From the NCBI RefSeq assembly GCF_004122145.1, contig NZ_SBKQ01000002.1, forward strand, positions 1-64,000: 64,000 bases of DNA. Direction: 5' to 3'. Positions within the stretch are counted from its first letter, which is position 1; the number at the start of each line of letters is the position of its first letter. This document shows positions 31,500 to 41,989 of this stretch, in pieces. The translations under genes were made by a program, and so were the position numbers. The notes below the pieces were generated by a model that did not search any database, had not been told where the DNA came from, and saw only the letters and a list, made by a program, of their open reading frames with translations. This stretch comes from Flavobacterium piscinae (GTDB taxonomy: Bacteria > Bacteroidota > Bacteroidia > Flavobacteriales > Flavobacteriaceae).

Positions 31500-34400
31500 T
31501 TACAACAGAATTTTTTTAACCAATACTTCTCCATTAGCCAGAGTAATAGAAAGCATATATACCCCTTTTGCGAATGCATCGGTAGGAATAACAACCGTTG
31601 TATCGTGTAAACCCTTTTCGCTTACCACCAATTTACCCGTCACATCATAGAATTGTAGGGCAGAAATGGATTGGGTTAAACCGGTGATAAAAACCTGATT
31701 ATCGCGGACAGCCGTTTGAACCGAAACGCCATTTTCTTCCCCTAAAGAAAGAGATTCATCCGTAAATTGCAGTGTAAATCGAGCTGAAAAAACTCCTGCC
31801 GCAGAATCAAAATAATAAGGCATCAACGAGATAGGGTGAACAACAGCCAGCCAGTGGTCAACTAAAAAAACCGGTTGTTCCTGATTAAATAGTCCACTAC
31901 CGTGTAGCATTTCAATTTCAAATGTTCCGGATTGAGCGGTTTTAAAGGACAACGGAACGGTATCGGTTGTTTCAAAAGGTAAGCCTTTCCCTTGTATGGT
32001 AAATTCTTCTCCATTTATTAAAGAAGTTAAAGCGTTGGGATTGTCATCAATATACTGTCCGTCAATAAAAGCATCTACTTCCGAAGTAGCTTCCGGCAAA
32101 TAGGCCACCATCATGTTGGAAGAAATGGTTTCAGGCCCTTTCAATTGAAGAATAATGCGATGAATAACATCACTATCCTCGTCAAAATGCGTTTGATTTT
32201 TTGGGGTATTCCTGCGTAACATAGGAGAAACGGTGTTACCTGTTCGCATGTAATTTTTAAATTTCAATTGGTTATTGCGGGTAAAAACCAAAAAACCCTG
32301 TCCGGGACGTACCTCTCTTCTCGGACTCCAGTCAAATGGATCGCCACTGTTTGACAAGCCACCCAAAAACAACGTATAAGTTGCATAGGAACTTGTAGCG
32401 GTATTATTCTCTTTTCGCCAAAAATAAATAGGGTCTTGAATACCGTTTTCAGCTGCAAATTGAAACAAATCAAAAGCTGACGGATATGGATTTCCGGTAG
32501 CCACATACTGAAACGCCGGTACAGTTAAAGTATAATCGCCATTGTGGGGAATACCTTCAAATGTGCCTAACCAAGGTGTTGGAGAAGTAGGATGATTATT
32601 AGGCATTCTAATTAAGTAACTTTCTCCCGTACCAAAATCAGTCACAGCCGGGTCCACAGATTGATAATTATTAGTAGCTGATTGGTAGCGATAAAATCGG
32701 TTTGCTACCGTGAGTGGCGAAAAGTCCTGAAGATTTTGCCCTTCCACCGGCGAAGACCACAACACATAATCCAATCGTTTTAATGGAGTGGTTTCCGTTT
32801 GAAGGCTAATTGGAGTTGAATTAGCGGTATTTTTTCGTTGGAGCAAATTAGCCGTTGAAGGAATGTGTAATGTCGCCAAAGGTGCCACTGAAATGGAATC
32901 AACTACAATCAAATTCTGGCCCTCGGTTAAACTAAAGACAGCATTTCCTTGCACAGCTATACTACAACAACTGAAACCGGGCCCCTGATAATTTCCGGTT
33001 ATGACGGCCTCTTTTTCAAGGGTTGGTAATCCATTGCTCCAATTTGTGCCATTCCAAATGGTTTGACCACTGCACAAACCGGTTGCTATTTGCACTGTAT
33101 ATTCCTGCACTTGTCCGCTAAATGACGTTTCACACAACGTTGGGATGCCATTTTGCTTGATGGCAATACGCATCGTGGTGGTTGCATCATTCACAGTCAA
33201 GGGAATTGTAAAGGAGCCAGTAATCGGGTTAACGGTGGAACTGGCTCTGCTAAAAACCATTTCTCCGGGGTCTGAAAATAAACCATTCCGATTGTAATCA
33301 ATCCAAACAGCTGCCCCATAACTGTAAGGAGTGGTCGTAAGTTGAAGGACATTTGGTTCCCCTTTCACCAATCGAATAGGTTGTTCGTGAAAACTATGGT
33401 AACCTTGGTTATAAATCAAAGTATTGTTTGTATAATCATTCAGTTGTACCATACGCATATTACGGTATAAACTCCCTGAGGAAGTGCAATAATTCCCTAC
33501 TGTAGTAAATGCTAATAATGAACTGAAATCGGACGTTTGAGCACCACAAAACGATTGAATTTGGACTTCATAATCGGTTAAGGCCTGCAAACCGGTTAAA
33601 AGTATTTCTTGTTCAGTCGTTTCAATGGATTGCCAATTGGAATCGGATGTTTTTTTATACCGCACCCGATAAGGACGAATGGAGGTATCCCGCCATTTAA
33701 TCACCACAGAGGAGGAAGTAATAGCGGAAAACGTCAAATCAGTAGGTACAGCGGTCGTACAATTGTGATTTACACCTGTAATGACCAAACTAAAAGGCTG
33801 AGAGCCTCCGGTTAACGTTCCTTTGTGGGTCACTTCTACCGTATAATTACCCGATGCTACTAAAATTGTTATTCGTTCGTATGGATCTACAGCATTGTCA
33901 CCCGTCCCGGATGTAGTTGGTGATACTAACTTCATCGGGAAATAGGTCGTTCCATTTTGAAGGATGCGAACATCCAAATCGTTTATTAATCGGGAATGAG
34001 AAGAATTTAATGCCGTAGAAGGCACGCCGGGCAAGTCAGTCCAGCATAAGGATAATTGTAAAGGATTAATTCCATCCGATACAATTGGAAATGAGTAGAC
34101 TTGACCGTTACTCAACGTTGACTCCATTATCTCCGTAGTTTTTCCTTTTCGTTGGATGGTTTGAATGGCTTTTTTACTGTTCAATAGTCCCCACCCTGAA
34201 TAAGCATCCGGCCCTTGGGGTAAAATATCATCTGCGGTATGTAAAGCCAATGCTTTGAGGGTTGAGGCTTTCATAAAACCATTCTCTTGTTGATGAAAAA
34301 ATTCCTGCCAAAGCATCAAAGAGCCGGTCACATTTGGTGTGGCCATTGAAGTACCGGTTAAAGAGGAACAACTAAAATTAGACGTACTATACGCAGATGT

Positions 34401-35387
34401 CACCTGTGTTCCCTTTCCGGCTATGTCGGGTTTAATGCGTAATTCATCCATTGGTCCTTGACTGCTACTTGCATTGATAGAAGCCGATACGAGCTCCCCT
34501 AATTCATTCAATACGATGGAGGTAGCGTTGGCTACAACTAAATTGTTTTTAGCACATTGATGCCCTGAAATTTTATCGAAACCGCTGAAATTCGGTTGAG
34601 TATTATAATTGGCCTGACCATCATTTCCGGCCGAAAACACTAGCAATAAATGAGGAGCATTGTGCATAATCAAGTCCCAATCAGCTGCCGTGCTACTGTA
34701 ATTTCCAAACTCATAGGCCGGCAGACCATTATTAAACCAACCATAGGAATGATTGGTTATTAAAGCTCCTTCTAAAGCGGCTTGAGCAACCTCTGTGAAA
34801 TGATTTGACCACCGATAATTTTTGGCAGTGGCTCGGGGTGCCATTCCTTTTGCCTCCCGCAAAGCCCTACCATTTCCCAGTAATGTTCCCGTTACGTGGG
34901 TAGCGTGATAATGGGTATAATCTCCACCCCCTTCTGCGGTTACGTCTTCCAAGGATACTCTAACGGTGTTGCCGGTTCCTTTGTACTCTTCATGCGTAAC
35001 CCTGGGATGTCCCGAATCCCACACATAAAAAACCATATCTTGGCCTTGTAAATTCAAATCCAATCCACCAAAATCTTGTAAATAATTGGTACGGGTAGCT
35101 TGTGCTGCCAACGCATTATGGGATTGAAAATAGATGGGAACTCCCTGCTCATTGATTTTTTCCAACTCTATTTGAATGGAATCCGTTGACTTAATTTTAG
35201 GAAGTCGAACGGTTTTTAATCTTTGTTGTTCTTGTTCATACGCCTTTGAAAATTGTGTCACCAGATGTTGCAATGCATCTACTTCGCTTTTACTAAGCGG
35301 TGCTTTTTTACTGTATTCAGACGATTGCGAATACATTTGAGAAAAAGCTACGAACAGGATTAGGCACAGTACACTATTTTTCATCAT
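31500..35387 (-). CDS. secreted subtilisin-like S8 peptidase, type IX cargo
   Basis: 1295 aa. A signal peptide (1-20) and propeptide precede the S8 catalytic domain with Asp124 (YVWDSGH), His164 (HATHVTG) and Ser347 (LTGTSMATP). Fibronectin III and GEVED-type beta domains follow, then a C-terminal type IX sorting domain (LQFYDVTGKLVV ... GVYMLSI ... VLVKKILL). It is exported through the outer membrane by the type IX system and probably attached to the surface. It digests external protein. The LytTR/TPR pair is encoded downstream on the same strand. Confidence 0.93.
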   Translation of the reverse strand: MMKNSVLCLILFVAFSQMYSQSSEYSKKAPLSKSEVDALQHLVTQFSKAYEQEQQRLKTVRLPKIKSTDSIQIELEKINEQGVPIYFQSHNALAAQATRTNYLQDFGGLDLNLQGQDMVFYVWDSGHPRVTHEEYKGTGNTVRVSLEDVTAEGGGDYTHYHATHVTGTLLGNGRALREAKGMAPRATAKNYRWSNHFTEVAQAALEGALITNHSYGWFNNGLPAYEFGNYSSTAADWDLIMHNAPHLLLVFSAGNDGQANYNTQPNFSGFDKISGHQCAKNNLVVANATSIVLNELGELVSASINASSSQGPMDELRIKPDIAGKGTQVTSAYSTSNFSCSSLTGTSMATPNVTGSLMLWQEFFHQQENGFMKASTLKALALHTADDILPQGPDAYSGWGLLNSKKAIQTIQRKGKTTEIMESTLSNGQVYSFPIVSDGINPLQLSLCWTDLPGVPSTALNSSHSRLINDLDVRILQNGTTYFPMKLVSPTTSGTGDNAVDPYERITILVASGNYTVEVTHKGTLTGGSQPFSLVITGVNHNCTTAVPTDLTFSAITSSSVVIKWRDTSIRPYRVRYKKTSDSNWQSIETTEQEILLTGLQALTDYEVQIQSFCGAQTSDFSSLLAFTTVGNYCTSSGSLYRNMRMVQLNDYTNNTLIYNQGYHSFHEQPIRLVKGEPNVLQLTTTPYSYGAAVWIDYNRNGLFSDPGEMVFSRASSTVNPITGSFTIPLTVNDATTTMRIAIKQNGIPTLCETSFSGQVQEYTVQIATGLCSGQTIWNGTNWSNGLPTLEKEAVITGNYQGPGFSCCSIAVQGNAVFSLTEGQNLIVVDSISVAPLATLHIPSTANLLQRKNTANSTPISLQTETTPLKRLDYVLWSSPVEGQNLQDFSPLTVANRFYRYQSATNNYQSVDPAVTDFGTGESYLIRMPNNHPTSPTPWLGTFEGIPHNGDYTLTVPAFQYVATGNPYPSAFDLFQFAAENGIQDPIYFWRKENNTATSSYATYTLFLGGLSNSGDPFDWSPRREVRPGQGFLVFTRNNQLKFKNYMRTGNTVSPMLRRNTPKNQTHFDEDSDVIHRIILQLKGPETISSNMMVAYLPEATSEVDAFIDGQYIDDNPNALTSLINGEEFTIQGKGLPFETTDTVPLSFKTAQSGTFEIEMLHGSGLFNQEQPVFLVDHWLAVVHPISLMPYYFDSAAGVFSARFTLQFTDESLSLGEENGVSVQTAVRDNQVFITGLTQSISALQFYDVTGKLVVSEKGLHDTTVVIPTDAFAKGVYMLSITLANGEVLVKKILL

Positions 35388-35666
35388 TTATTCGATTTGG
35401 ATTATTAAACAAACCTGAAAGGTAATGGTGAAAAAAGACTTCGTTCTATCTTATTTAATAGTATAAGTCAATCATTTAATAAACGTTGACTTTTAAACTA
35501 AAACTGTACAAACAAAGCTTATTGAATAATAAGTGAATTCCGCTGATTTAGACAATTATTAAATAAACCGATGCATTTATTAAAAGAACATTCACACCGC
35601 CTAATCTTACTGAAATTATACAAAAAAAGGGCTGTATTTTCGAATCAACTTAAAACCAATCTACTT

Positions 35667-37466
35667 ATGAAAAAAATTTTACTTTTAGCGTTAGGGTTAG
35701 CCATTAACTATAACACTTCTGCCCAAGTGTTTAATTGGGTTCGCACCACCGGTGGAACAGCCGGAGAAACCGCATCAAAAATCGCAACCGATGCGTTAGG
35801 AAATGTTTATACCTTGGGGAGTTATACAGGGACGTTAGACATCAATCCATCAAGTGGTACGTTGAATGTAACAGCTGTTGGGGGTACCGATATTTACATT
35901 CAAAAGTTTGATGCTTCCGGTACTTTCATCAACGGAATTTCTATAGGAGGACCGGGTAATGATGTGCCGGGCGATATCCTGATAGATAACAATGGTTACG
36001 TCACGGTATCGGGTACTTTTGAACAATTTATTGACTTAGACCCCAGTCCGGCTCAAAATGGCCATGCTGTTTTTAACTTTGGAACGAGCAAAGATTTTTT
36101 TATAGCCAAGTATGATGATTTAGCTTATGCTTTTTCCAAAGCTATAGGCGGTGCAGGTGATGATATTGTAAACGCCATGGATGTGGATAGTAATAATAAC
36201 ATAGTGCTTACCGGTATTTACAGACAAACCGTTGATTTTAACCCAAATGTGAGCGTTACCAATTCTTTGACTACAACAGCTGGAGGCGAAGCCTATGTAT
36301 TGAAATTGAATGAAAATTTAGATTATGTGTGGGTAAAATCGTTTGCAACGTCTGATACAAACGGAAACGTTGGAAATTCAATTAAAGTTGATAATTCAGG
36401 CAATATCATAGTAGGAGGTACTTTTAGAGGTTTATGTGATTTTGATCCAAGTGCAGGAACTACACAAAATGAAACTGCTCACGCAAGTTTTTCAGCTGGA
36501 TTTATAGTAAAATTAACGTCTGAAGGGAATTACACTTGGAAGGCTTCATTAAATACAACTAATAATAACATATCTGGCAATAATTATTCAACAACTCCTG
36601 AAACATTTTTACGAGATATAGCTATTGATGGGAATGATAATGTAATAGCGGTAGGTTCTTTTAGAGGAAGAATTGTGGATTTTAATCCTTCACCAGTTGC
36701 GACAAATTTAATAGATAGTGATATTAATTTTCTTCCAGGTACACCGCCATCACCAGATGTCTATACCTATCTAAATACTGGCTTTTTGTGGAAGTTAAAT
36801 CCTTCGGGTAATTACTTATGGGCTGGAGCTGTTCGAACGCCAAGTCAAAGTATATTGGCTAGTGTTAATCCTTTTGCAATAACTTTAGATAACAATAATG
36901 ATTTTTATTTTACGGGTCATTTTAAATATACTATTGATATTAATCCAGCTAGTGGAAATACATCGTTAACAAGCACTGGAAATAATGATGTATTTATTGG
37001 TAAATTTAACGGAACAACTAATGCTTTAATTTGGGCGAGAAGTTTTGGGGGGTCTAATAATGTGTACACTAATGATATGAAAATATCTAATGGAAAGATG
37101 CTATTTAGTGGTAGATTCGCCGCTAGTGTTGATTTTGATCCAAATTCTGGTACTCAAAGTGTTTCTTCTCAAGGTGGAGAAGACTCCTATTTATTATCCC
37201 TCACCGAAACCTCATTAAACACAGCGTCTTTTGAAAAAAATGATTTTTTAATCTATCCAAATCCTGTTATATTTGAATTAACTATTCAATCCGTATTCAA
37301 TAATTATCATTACAAAGTTTACACCGCTGATGGAAAATTAGTAAAACAAGGAACTTTTGATGAAACCACCAATTCAATTGATGTTTCAACCCTCACTTCC
37401 GGATTGTATTTTATTCATTTTGAATCAGATGGTTATCAAACGACACACAAAATAATTAAACAATAA
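35667..37466 (+). CDS. repeat-containing secreted protein, type IX cargo
   Basis: 599 aa from the ATG at 35667, which begins a clear signal peptide (MKKILLLALGLAI); codons upstream look non-coding. The body is a series of ~60-residue repeats, each with GNVYTLGSYTGT-like strands and a DxNPSSGT or DFDPSAGT motif, as in SBBP/beta-propeller proteins. A Por-type sorting domain ends it (FLIYPNPVIFELTI ... GLYFIHFESDG). It is divergent from the subtilase gene and followed 2 nt later by another type IX cargo gene. Confidence 0.88.
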   Translation: MKKILLLALGLAINYNTSAQVFNWVRTTGGTAGETASKIATDALGNVYTLGSYTGTLDINPSSGTLNVTAVGGTDIYIQKFDASGTFINGISIGGPGNDVPGDILIDNNGYVTVSGTFEQFIDLDPSPAQNGHAVFNFGTSKDFFIAKYDDLAYAFSKAIGGAGDDIVNAMDVDSNNNIVLTGIYRQTVDFNPNVSVTNSLTTTAGGEAYVLKLNENLDYVWVKSFATSDTNGNVGNSIKVDNSGNIIVGGTFRGLCDFDPSAGTTQNETAHASFSAGFIVKLTSEGNYTWKASLNTTNNNISGNNYSTTPETFLRDIAIDGNDNVIAVGSFRGRIVDFNPSPVATNLIDSDINFLPGTPPSPDVYTYLNTGFLWKLNPSGNYLWAGAVRTPSQSILASVNPFAITLDNNNDFYFTGHFKYTIDINPASGNTSLTSTGNNDVFIGKFNGTTNALIWARSFGGSNNVYTNDMKISNGKMLFSGRFAASVDFDPNSGTQSVSSQGGEDSYLLSLTETSLNTASFEKNDFLIYPNPVIFELTIQSVFNNYHYKVYTADGKLVKQGTFDETTNSIDVSTLTSGLYFIHFESDGYQTTHKIIKQ

Positions 37467-37468
37467 GT

Positions 37469-39736
37469 ATGAAACAATTTAATCGTAATTTTTTTCAATT
37501 TTCTTCAAAATCTCTTTCCTTTGTGAAAGGGATTTTGATATTTTTATTATTTCAACCGTATTTTACAATTGCTCAATGTACTAATGCTCCTTATGGTGTG
37601 GCACCAATACTTAATGTCACCCCTGCTTGTACCGGTTCATTGCAAACCATTACCTCCCAAGCCAAAGCCGGCGAATACAGTAATGTGATCGTTTTCCCCA
37701 ACATTGAATATACTTTCTCCAGTTCAAGAGTTTTTGATTACATCACCATTACCTCAGCAGATGGAAATACGATTCTGGCTCATGGTATCACCCCTATTTC
37801 ATGGGATTCCAATAACTATTCCGGAATAATTCGTTATTATTTACACAATAATTCGAGTTGCCAAATCGATACAACTCCCCGCACAAAAAACATACTTTGC
37901 AATTCATTTCCTCAAATTTTATGTTATGAACCGCAAAATTTGCAAGTAGGTAATATTGACACCAATAGTGCTTTATTTTATTGGAATGAAGTAGACCCGT
38001 TACCGGGACAAGGCTATCATTACTATTTTTCTGAGGTAGATACACCCCCAACTGCTTCAACAATTCCTACCGGAGTAATTGCCGGAACAGCTGTTTCATT
38101 TGGTGATTTACAACCAAATACAACCTATTATTGTTGGGTTCGCTCCAGCTGTTTCTTTGATTTACAAACGGATTGGGTGGGAATAAATTTTACCACCTCT
38201 GCCGGCTGTAATCCATCCGGAAACACTTTGTTCCCATCGGCTACTTTCACCCCAAATTGCAGTGGAAATGATCAAGTAATTACCAATTCTGCCCGAGCGG
38301 GTCAATACAGCAATGTAAGTATAACCTCAAACAGACTTTATACATTCAGAAGTTCAAATACCAATGACCACCTCACCATAACCAACAGTAGCGGTACAGT
38401 GATTTATAAAACCGGTCCAACGCCGTTAAATTGGTTATCCGGTTCTAATTCAGGTACGATTCGATATTACATACATAAAAATAACAATTGTGAGGCAGAA
38501 GCGGTTAATCGAACCCGTTATATTAAATGTTCCGTATCCAATCAAAGCTGTGTGAGTCCGAATTCAATTTCAGTTACCGACATCACTAATCAGCAAGCCA
38601 CTTTGTTTTGGAACATTCCAACACCTCAACCCGGAGAGGGTTATGAAATTTACAGAAGTACTAACAGTACCCCACCCAGTTTATTTTCACAACCCATTTT
38701 TACCACAAACGAATCTGTCATAACATTGACAGGATTAAATTCAAATGCAACCTATTACACATGGGTACGAGGGGTGTGTGATAACGGCAATAAAGCATCT
38801 TGGACACAAGGCCAAACTTTTACAACCTTATCCAATTACAGTTGCCCTTCCCCAACTGTTATTCAAGCTGATATCATCAGTAGTTATCATGCCAAACTAA
38901 GTTGGAATACGAATGGGATTTCACCTCATCAAGGATTTGAATATTATTTGAGTACAACAAATAATGCTCCCGGAAGTTCTACACCAGCTACCGGTTTGCT
39001 AAATGACACCGTGCTGTTTCTAAACAACTTAACCCCAAACACGAACTATTATGTTTGGGTACGTTCTGTTTGTAGTGCAACCAGTAAAAGCAGTTGGATA
39101 GCGTTTCCCTTTACGACCAATACTGCTCCTTTTGGTTGTACTACTCATTTAAATGTAACACCTCAAAGTCTTTACTTTCCGACCAACTGTGACGGAAATG
39201 AATATGTGATGACCACAACGGCTAATTCAGCCAGCTACGGTAAAGTAAGAATATTGCCAAACAAGCATTATACATTCAGAAGTACTGTAAATTCAGATTT
39301 TATAACCATTACCAATGAAAATGGTACTATCATTTACAAATCAGGTCCTACCCCTTTGCATTGGAATTCCTCCAATGTGGTAGAAACCATACGCTTTTAT
39401 AATCATACCAACAGTGCTTGTAGTAATGCCAATAATTTTAATCGAACAAAAACAGTTAAATGTGATGACGACTTGTTCTTAAGTTTGCCTGAAAATTCCG
39501 TTCCCTTAGAAACTATCGTTTACCCAAATCCTGGAGGTACCAGCGTTGTTATTGAATCGAATGAAGTAATCCAAACGATTGAACTATTTAATTTATTAGG
39601 CCAACAAGTTAAATCATTTAAAAATGTAAATGATTTGAATGTGAGCATAAATACTTCATCCCTACAAATTGGTACTTATCTGATAAAAATAACTTCAGAA
39701 ACGAGTCAAAAAACGTTGAAATGGATTAAAATTTAA
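37469..39736 (+). CDS. fibronectin III-repeat surface protein, type IX cargo
   Basis: 755 aa. A long basic N-terminus with a hydrophobic core (GILIFLLFQPYFTIA) serves as signal peptide. Three copies of a CUB-like ~110-residue unit (each with YTFRSS...DHLTIT-like strands and NRTRYIKC-type Cys) alternate with FN3 domains (NSALFYWN..., ATLFWNIP..., AKLSWNTN...). The type IX sorting domain closes it (IVYPNPGGTSVVIES ... TLKWIKI). It is probably an adhesin or lectin on the cell surface. Confidence 0.85.
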   Translation: MKQFNRNFFQFSSKSLSFVKGILIFLLFQPYFTIAQCTNAPYGVAPILNVTPACTGSLQTITSQAKAGEYSNVIVFPNIEYTFSSSRVFDYITITSADGNTILAHGITPISWDSNNYSGIIRYYLHNNSSCQIDTTPRTKNILCNSFPQILCYEPQNLQVGNIDTNSALFYWNEVDPLPGQGYHYYFSEVDTPPTASTIPTGVIAGTAVSFGDLQPNTTYYCWVRSSCFFDLQTDWVGINFTTSAGCNPSGNTLFPSATFTPNCSGNDQVITNSARAGQYSNVSITSNRLYTFRSSNTNDHLTITNSSGTVIYKTGPTPLNWLSGSNSGTIRYYIHKNNNCEAEAVNRTRYIKCSVSNQSCVSPNSISVTDITNQQATLFWNIPTPQPGEGYEIYRSTNSTPPSLFSQPIFTTNESVITLTGLNSNATYYTWVRGVCDNGNKASWTQGQTFTTLSNYSCPSPTVIQADIISSYHAKLSWNTNGISPHQGFEYYLSTTNNAPGSSTPATGLLNDTVLFLNNLTPNTNYYVWVRSVCSATSKSSWIAFPFTTNTAPFGCTTHLNVTPQSLYFPTNCDGNEYVMTTTANSASYGKVRILPNKHYTFRSTVNSDFITITNENGTIIYKSGPTPLHWNSSNVVETIRFYNHTNSACSNANNFNRTKTVKCDDDLFLSLPENSVPLETIVYPNPGGTSVVIESNEVIQTIELFNLLGQQVKSFKNVNDLNVSINTSSLQIGTYLIKITSETSQKTLKWIKI

Positions 39737-39739
39737 TTT

Positions 39740-40747
39740 ATGAAAACAGCTCAAACGGATTTGTTTAATACGCTTGCAATTGTTATTTCCTTGACATTGG
39801 CCTTTTCAATTCCGTTTGAACTGTTTCTTTTTTCGTATGCTATTTTGGGTCCGTTACATTATTTAACGGAAATCAATTGGTTGGAAAAAAACGATTACTT
39901 TATTCCTCACAAGAAAATTATCTACGCTTTTTATCTGATTGCCTTTTTGTTATCTATTCCTGCCTTTTTTCATATCCTTCAGTCCTATTTTGAATTAGGA
40001 AATGATACACAAGCATGGATTCGCAAATTTGGTAAAAACTTGGGTTTGTACGGATTGCTTTTTATTCTTTTTTTTGCATTTTCACTTACTTTATTTCGTT
40101 CAATCAAAAAAATAACCGTATTTAATTTATTCTTAGTACTTCCGTTAATTATTTTGCTCCCCCAATTCAATTTCATTTCCACAATTGTCATTTACTTTTT
40201 GCCAACCCTCATTCATGTGTATGTATTCACTGCCCTTTTCATGTTGGCAGGATACTTTAAAAACAACTCTCAACTTGGATTACTCAACATCATTTTGTTA
40301 GGTAGTGTTCCGGTGCTCATTTCTTTATCTCGTGTTATTCCACAAGAGTATATTCCATCAATCTACACGCAACAGTCAATGCAAGCATCAAATATGCTTC
40401 AGTTAAATGCCAAAATATTTAATCTATTTTCGAACGATAATAATGTCTTTACTCCTTTAGCTCCTTTAGCTCTAAAAATTCAAATTTTTGTAGCTTTTGC
40501 TTATACGTATCATTACCTGAATTGGTTTGCCAAAACATCTGTGATTGGATGGTATAAAATCATAAATACTAAAAAATGGATGATCATTGTTTCGCTTTGG
40601 ATAATCAGTATAATTATTTATGCTGTTGATTTTAAAACCGGCATTCATGTATTATTTTTTATGAGTATGTTACATGTTATACTCGAGTTTCCTTTGAATT
40701 TCAAAATTGTAAATGATCTGATTCAGTCAAAATTTTTAAGAAAATAA
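39740..40747 (+). CDS. polytopic inner-membrane protein of unknown function
   Basis: 335 aa with about eight hydrophobic segments. Conserved-looking His residues sit next to membrane helices (GPLHYLTEINWL, AYTYHYLNWFAK, SMLHVILEFP), a pattern seen in membrane metalloenzymes such as desaturases or carotenoid oxygenases, but I cannot assign a family. It starts 3 nt after the FN3 cargo gene and ends at a terminator, so it is the last gene of a three-gene operon with two type IX cargos. Confidence 0.65.
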   Translation: MKTAQTDLFNTLAIVISLTLAFSIPFELFLFSYAILGPLHYLTEINWLEKNDYFIPHKKIIYAFYLIAFLLSIPAFFHILQSYFELGNDTQAWIRKFGKNLGLYGLLFILFFAFSLTLFRSIKKITVFNLFLVLPLIILLPQFNFISTIVIYFLPTLIHVYVFTALFMLAGYFKNNSQLGLLNIILLGSVPVLISLSRVIPQEYIPSIYTQQSMQASNMLQLNAKIFNLFSNDNNVFTPLAPLALKIQIFVAFAYTYHYLNWFAKTSVIGWYKIINTKKWMIIVSLWIISIIIYAVDFKTGIHVLFFMSMLHVILEFPLNFKIVNDLIQSKFLRK

Positions 40748-40762
40748 ATCATTGTTTTTATA

Positions 40763-40800
40763 AAAAAAATGCCAAGGAGAAAACCCATTGGCATTTTTTT
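40763..40800. terminator. bidirectional intrinsic terminator
   Basis: AAAATGCCAA (40766-40775) pairs perfectly with TTGGCATTTT (40788-40797), with A-run on the left and T-run on the right. It serves the plus-strand operon ending at 40747 and can also serve the minus-strand lipoprotein gene. Confidence 0.88.
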
Positions 40801-40881
40801 AAATGAATATATTCCTGAAAAGAGTAACTGCTTATCTAAGTTCCGTTTATCCATTGAAAACCATCTCTTCCCCCCTCCACT

Positions 40882-40917
40882 TCAACCGACAACCGACAAC
40901 AGTCAACCGACAACAGT
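40882..40917. repeat. short copy of the (CAACCGACAACAGT) repeat
   Basis: About three units of CAACCGACAA / CAACAGT. On the minus strand it begins directly after the TAG stop of the lipoprotein gene. Confidence 0.75.
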
Positions 40918-41742
40918 CTAAAACAACGTAACCGAATACGTATTTCCATTCGAATGCGTATACACCGCCTGATTATCACAGGTATTATCACCGTAATCCA
41001 ACACTCCATCTAACAACAAGCCTTGCAGCGACAATTTCCCTTGAGAGATATTCGGACAAGCATATTTTTTGATTAAGGGTTCGATTACTACCATATTCAA
41101 CGTGTTGCCATTGCTTGGATTCACCACATTGTGCGTACCCGCAGAAATTTCATAAATATTATCCGCTAGGATAAGTGTATTTACTCCGGCCGTCATTTTC
41201 ACGGTTCGCTGACCGGAAAAAGTGAAATAATTACCATTAAGTGTCACAATTCCACCGTCGGTAATTGTTCTGTTCCATTGTGGCATCTCTGAGTTCGTGG
41301 TGGTGTTCACATAAGTAATGGTCCCTTCCAGCTTTCTCCCATTGATGTAGTAATCATCACCCCTTACAATTGTAATTACCGAACCACTGTTCATCAAATA
41401 ATCGGTTAACGTAATCGTCAATGTTCCTGCACGAGTAATGCCGTTAAACGTACATCCGTCTCCATAATCCAAGGTATATGTTTTTGGAAAAATGCCCATT
41501 CCGGGGTTATCCACCGTTATGGTCAAACAGTCATTCGCAAGCGAAGGTTCCGCCGGACGATTTTCATACGTGGATTGACTGGTGGTTAAATCAATCCCTT
41601 CTTTAAAGTCAATTTCATTGGTTTGATCAATTTCGGAACTGGCACTAAGTAACTGTTGGTCAACACCGGTACGTTCATCACGAGAACAAGAAACATTGCC
41701 TAAAAGCAATACGCCAAAAGCTAAAATCGTTAATTTTTTCAT
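40918..41742 (-). CDS. lipoprotein of unknown function
   Basis: 274 aa. A signal peptide ends in a lipobox (LLGNVSC, Cys19), so the mature protein is lipid-anchored. The rest is beta-rich and includes paired YTLDYGDGC and LDYGDNTC segments about 150 residues apart. This suggests two related halves and a disulfide in the periplasm or at the surface. I do not recognise a family. It is a single gene between a terminator and a 247-base gap. Confidence 0.75.
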   Translation of the reverse strand: MKKLTILAFGVLLLGNVSCSRDERTGVDQQLLSASSEIDQTNEIDFKEGIDLTTSQSTYENRPAEPSLANDCLTITVDNPGMGIFPKTYTLDYGDGCTFNGITRAGTLTITLTDYLMNSGSVITIVRGDDYYINGRKLEGTITYVNTTTNSEMPQWNRTITDGGIVTLNGNYFTFSGQRTVKMTAGVNTLILADNIYEISAGTHNVVNPSNGNTLNMVVIEPLIKKYACPNISQGKLSLQGLLLDGVLDYGDNTCDNQAVYTHSNGNTYSVTLF

Positions 41743-41989
41743 AATCTTATTTTTTAGGTTCTTTGGTTAGACAAGCATGCGATGAAAAGGTTTAATAGAC
41801 TGTTTATGTTTTTTGTGTAAGTTATCATTGTAGCAACTCCATGAATACAATACAGATATAGTACTGATTCAATACAGATTGCATACAAATACGCCTCATC
41901 AAATGAATGTTTTAGTAGTGTGATACGAATAGAATCGTTTAACTACTTTAAAAAGAGGATAAATATTAATTGATTTTTCAGCTACTCCA

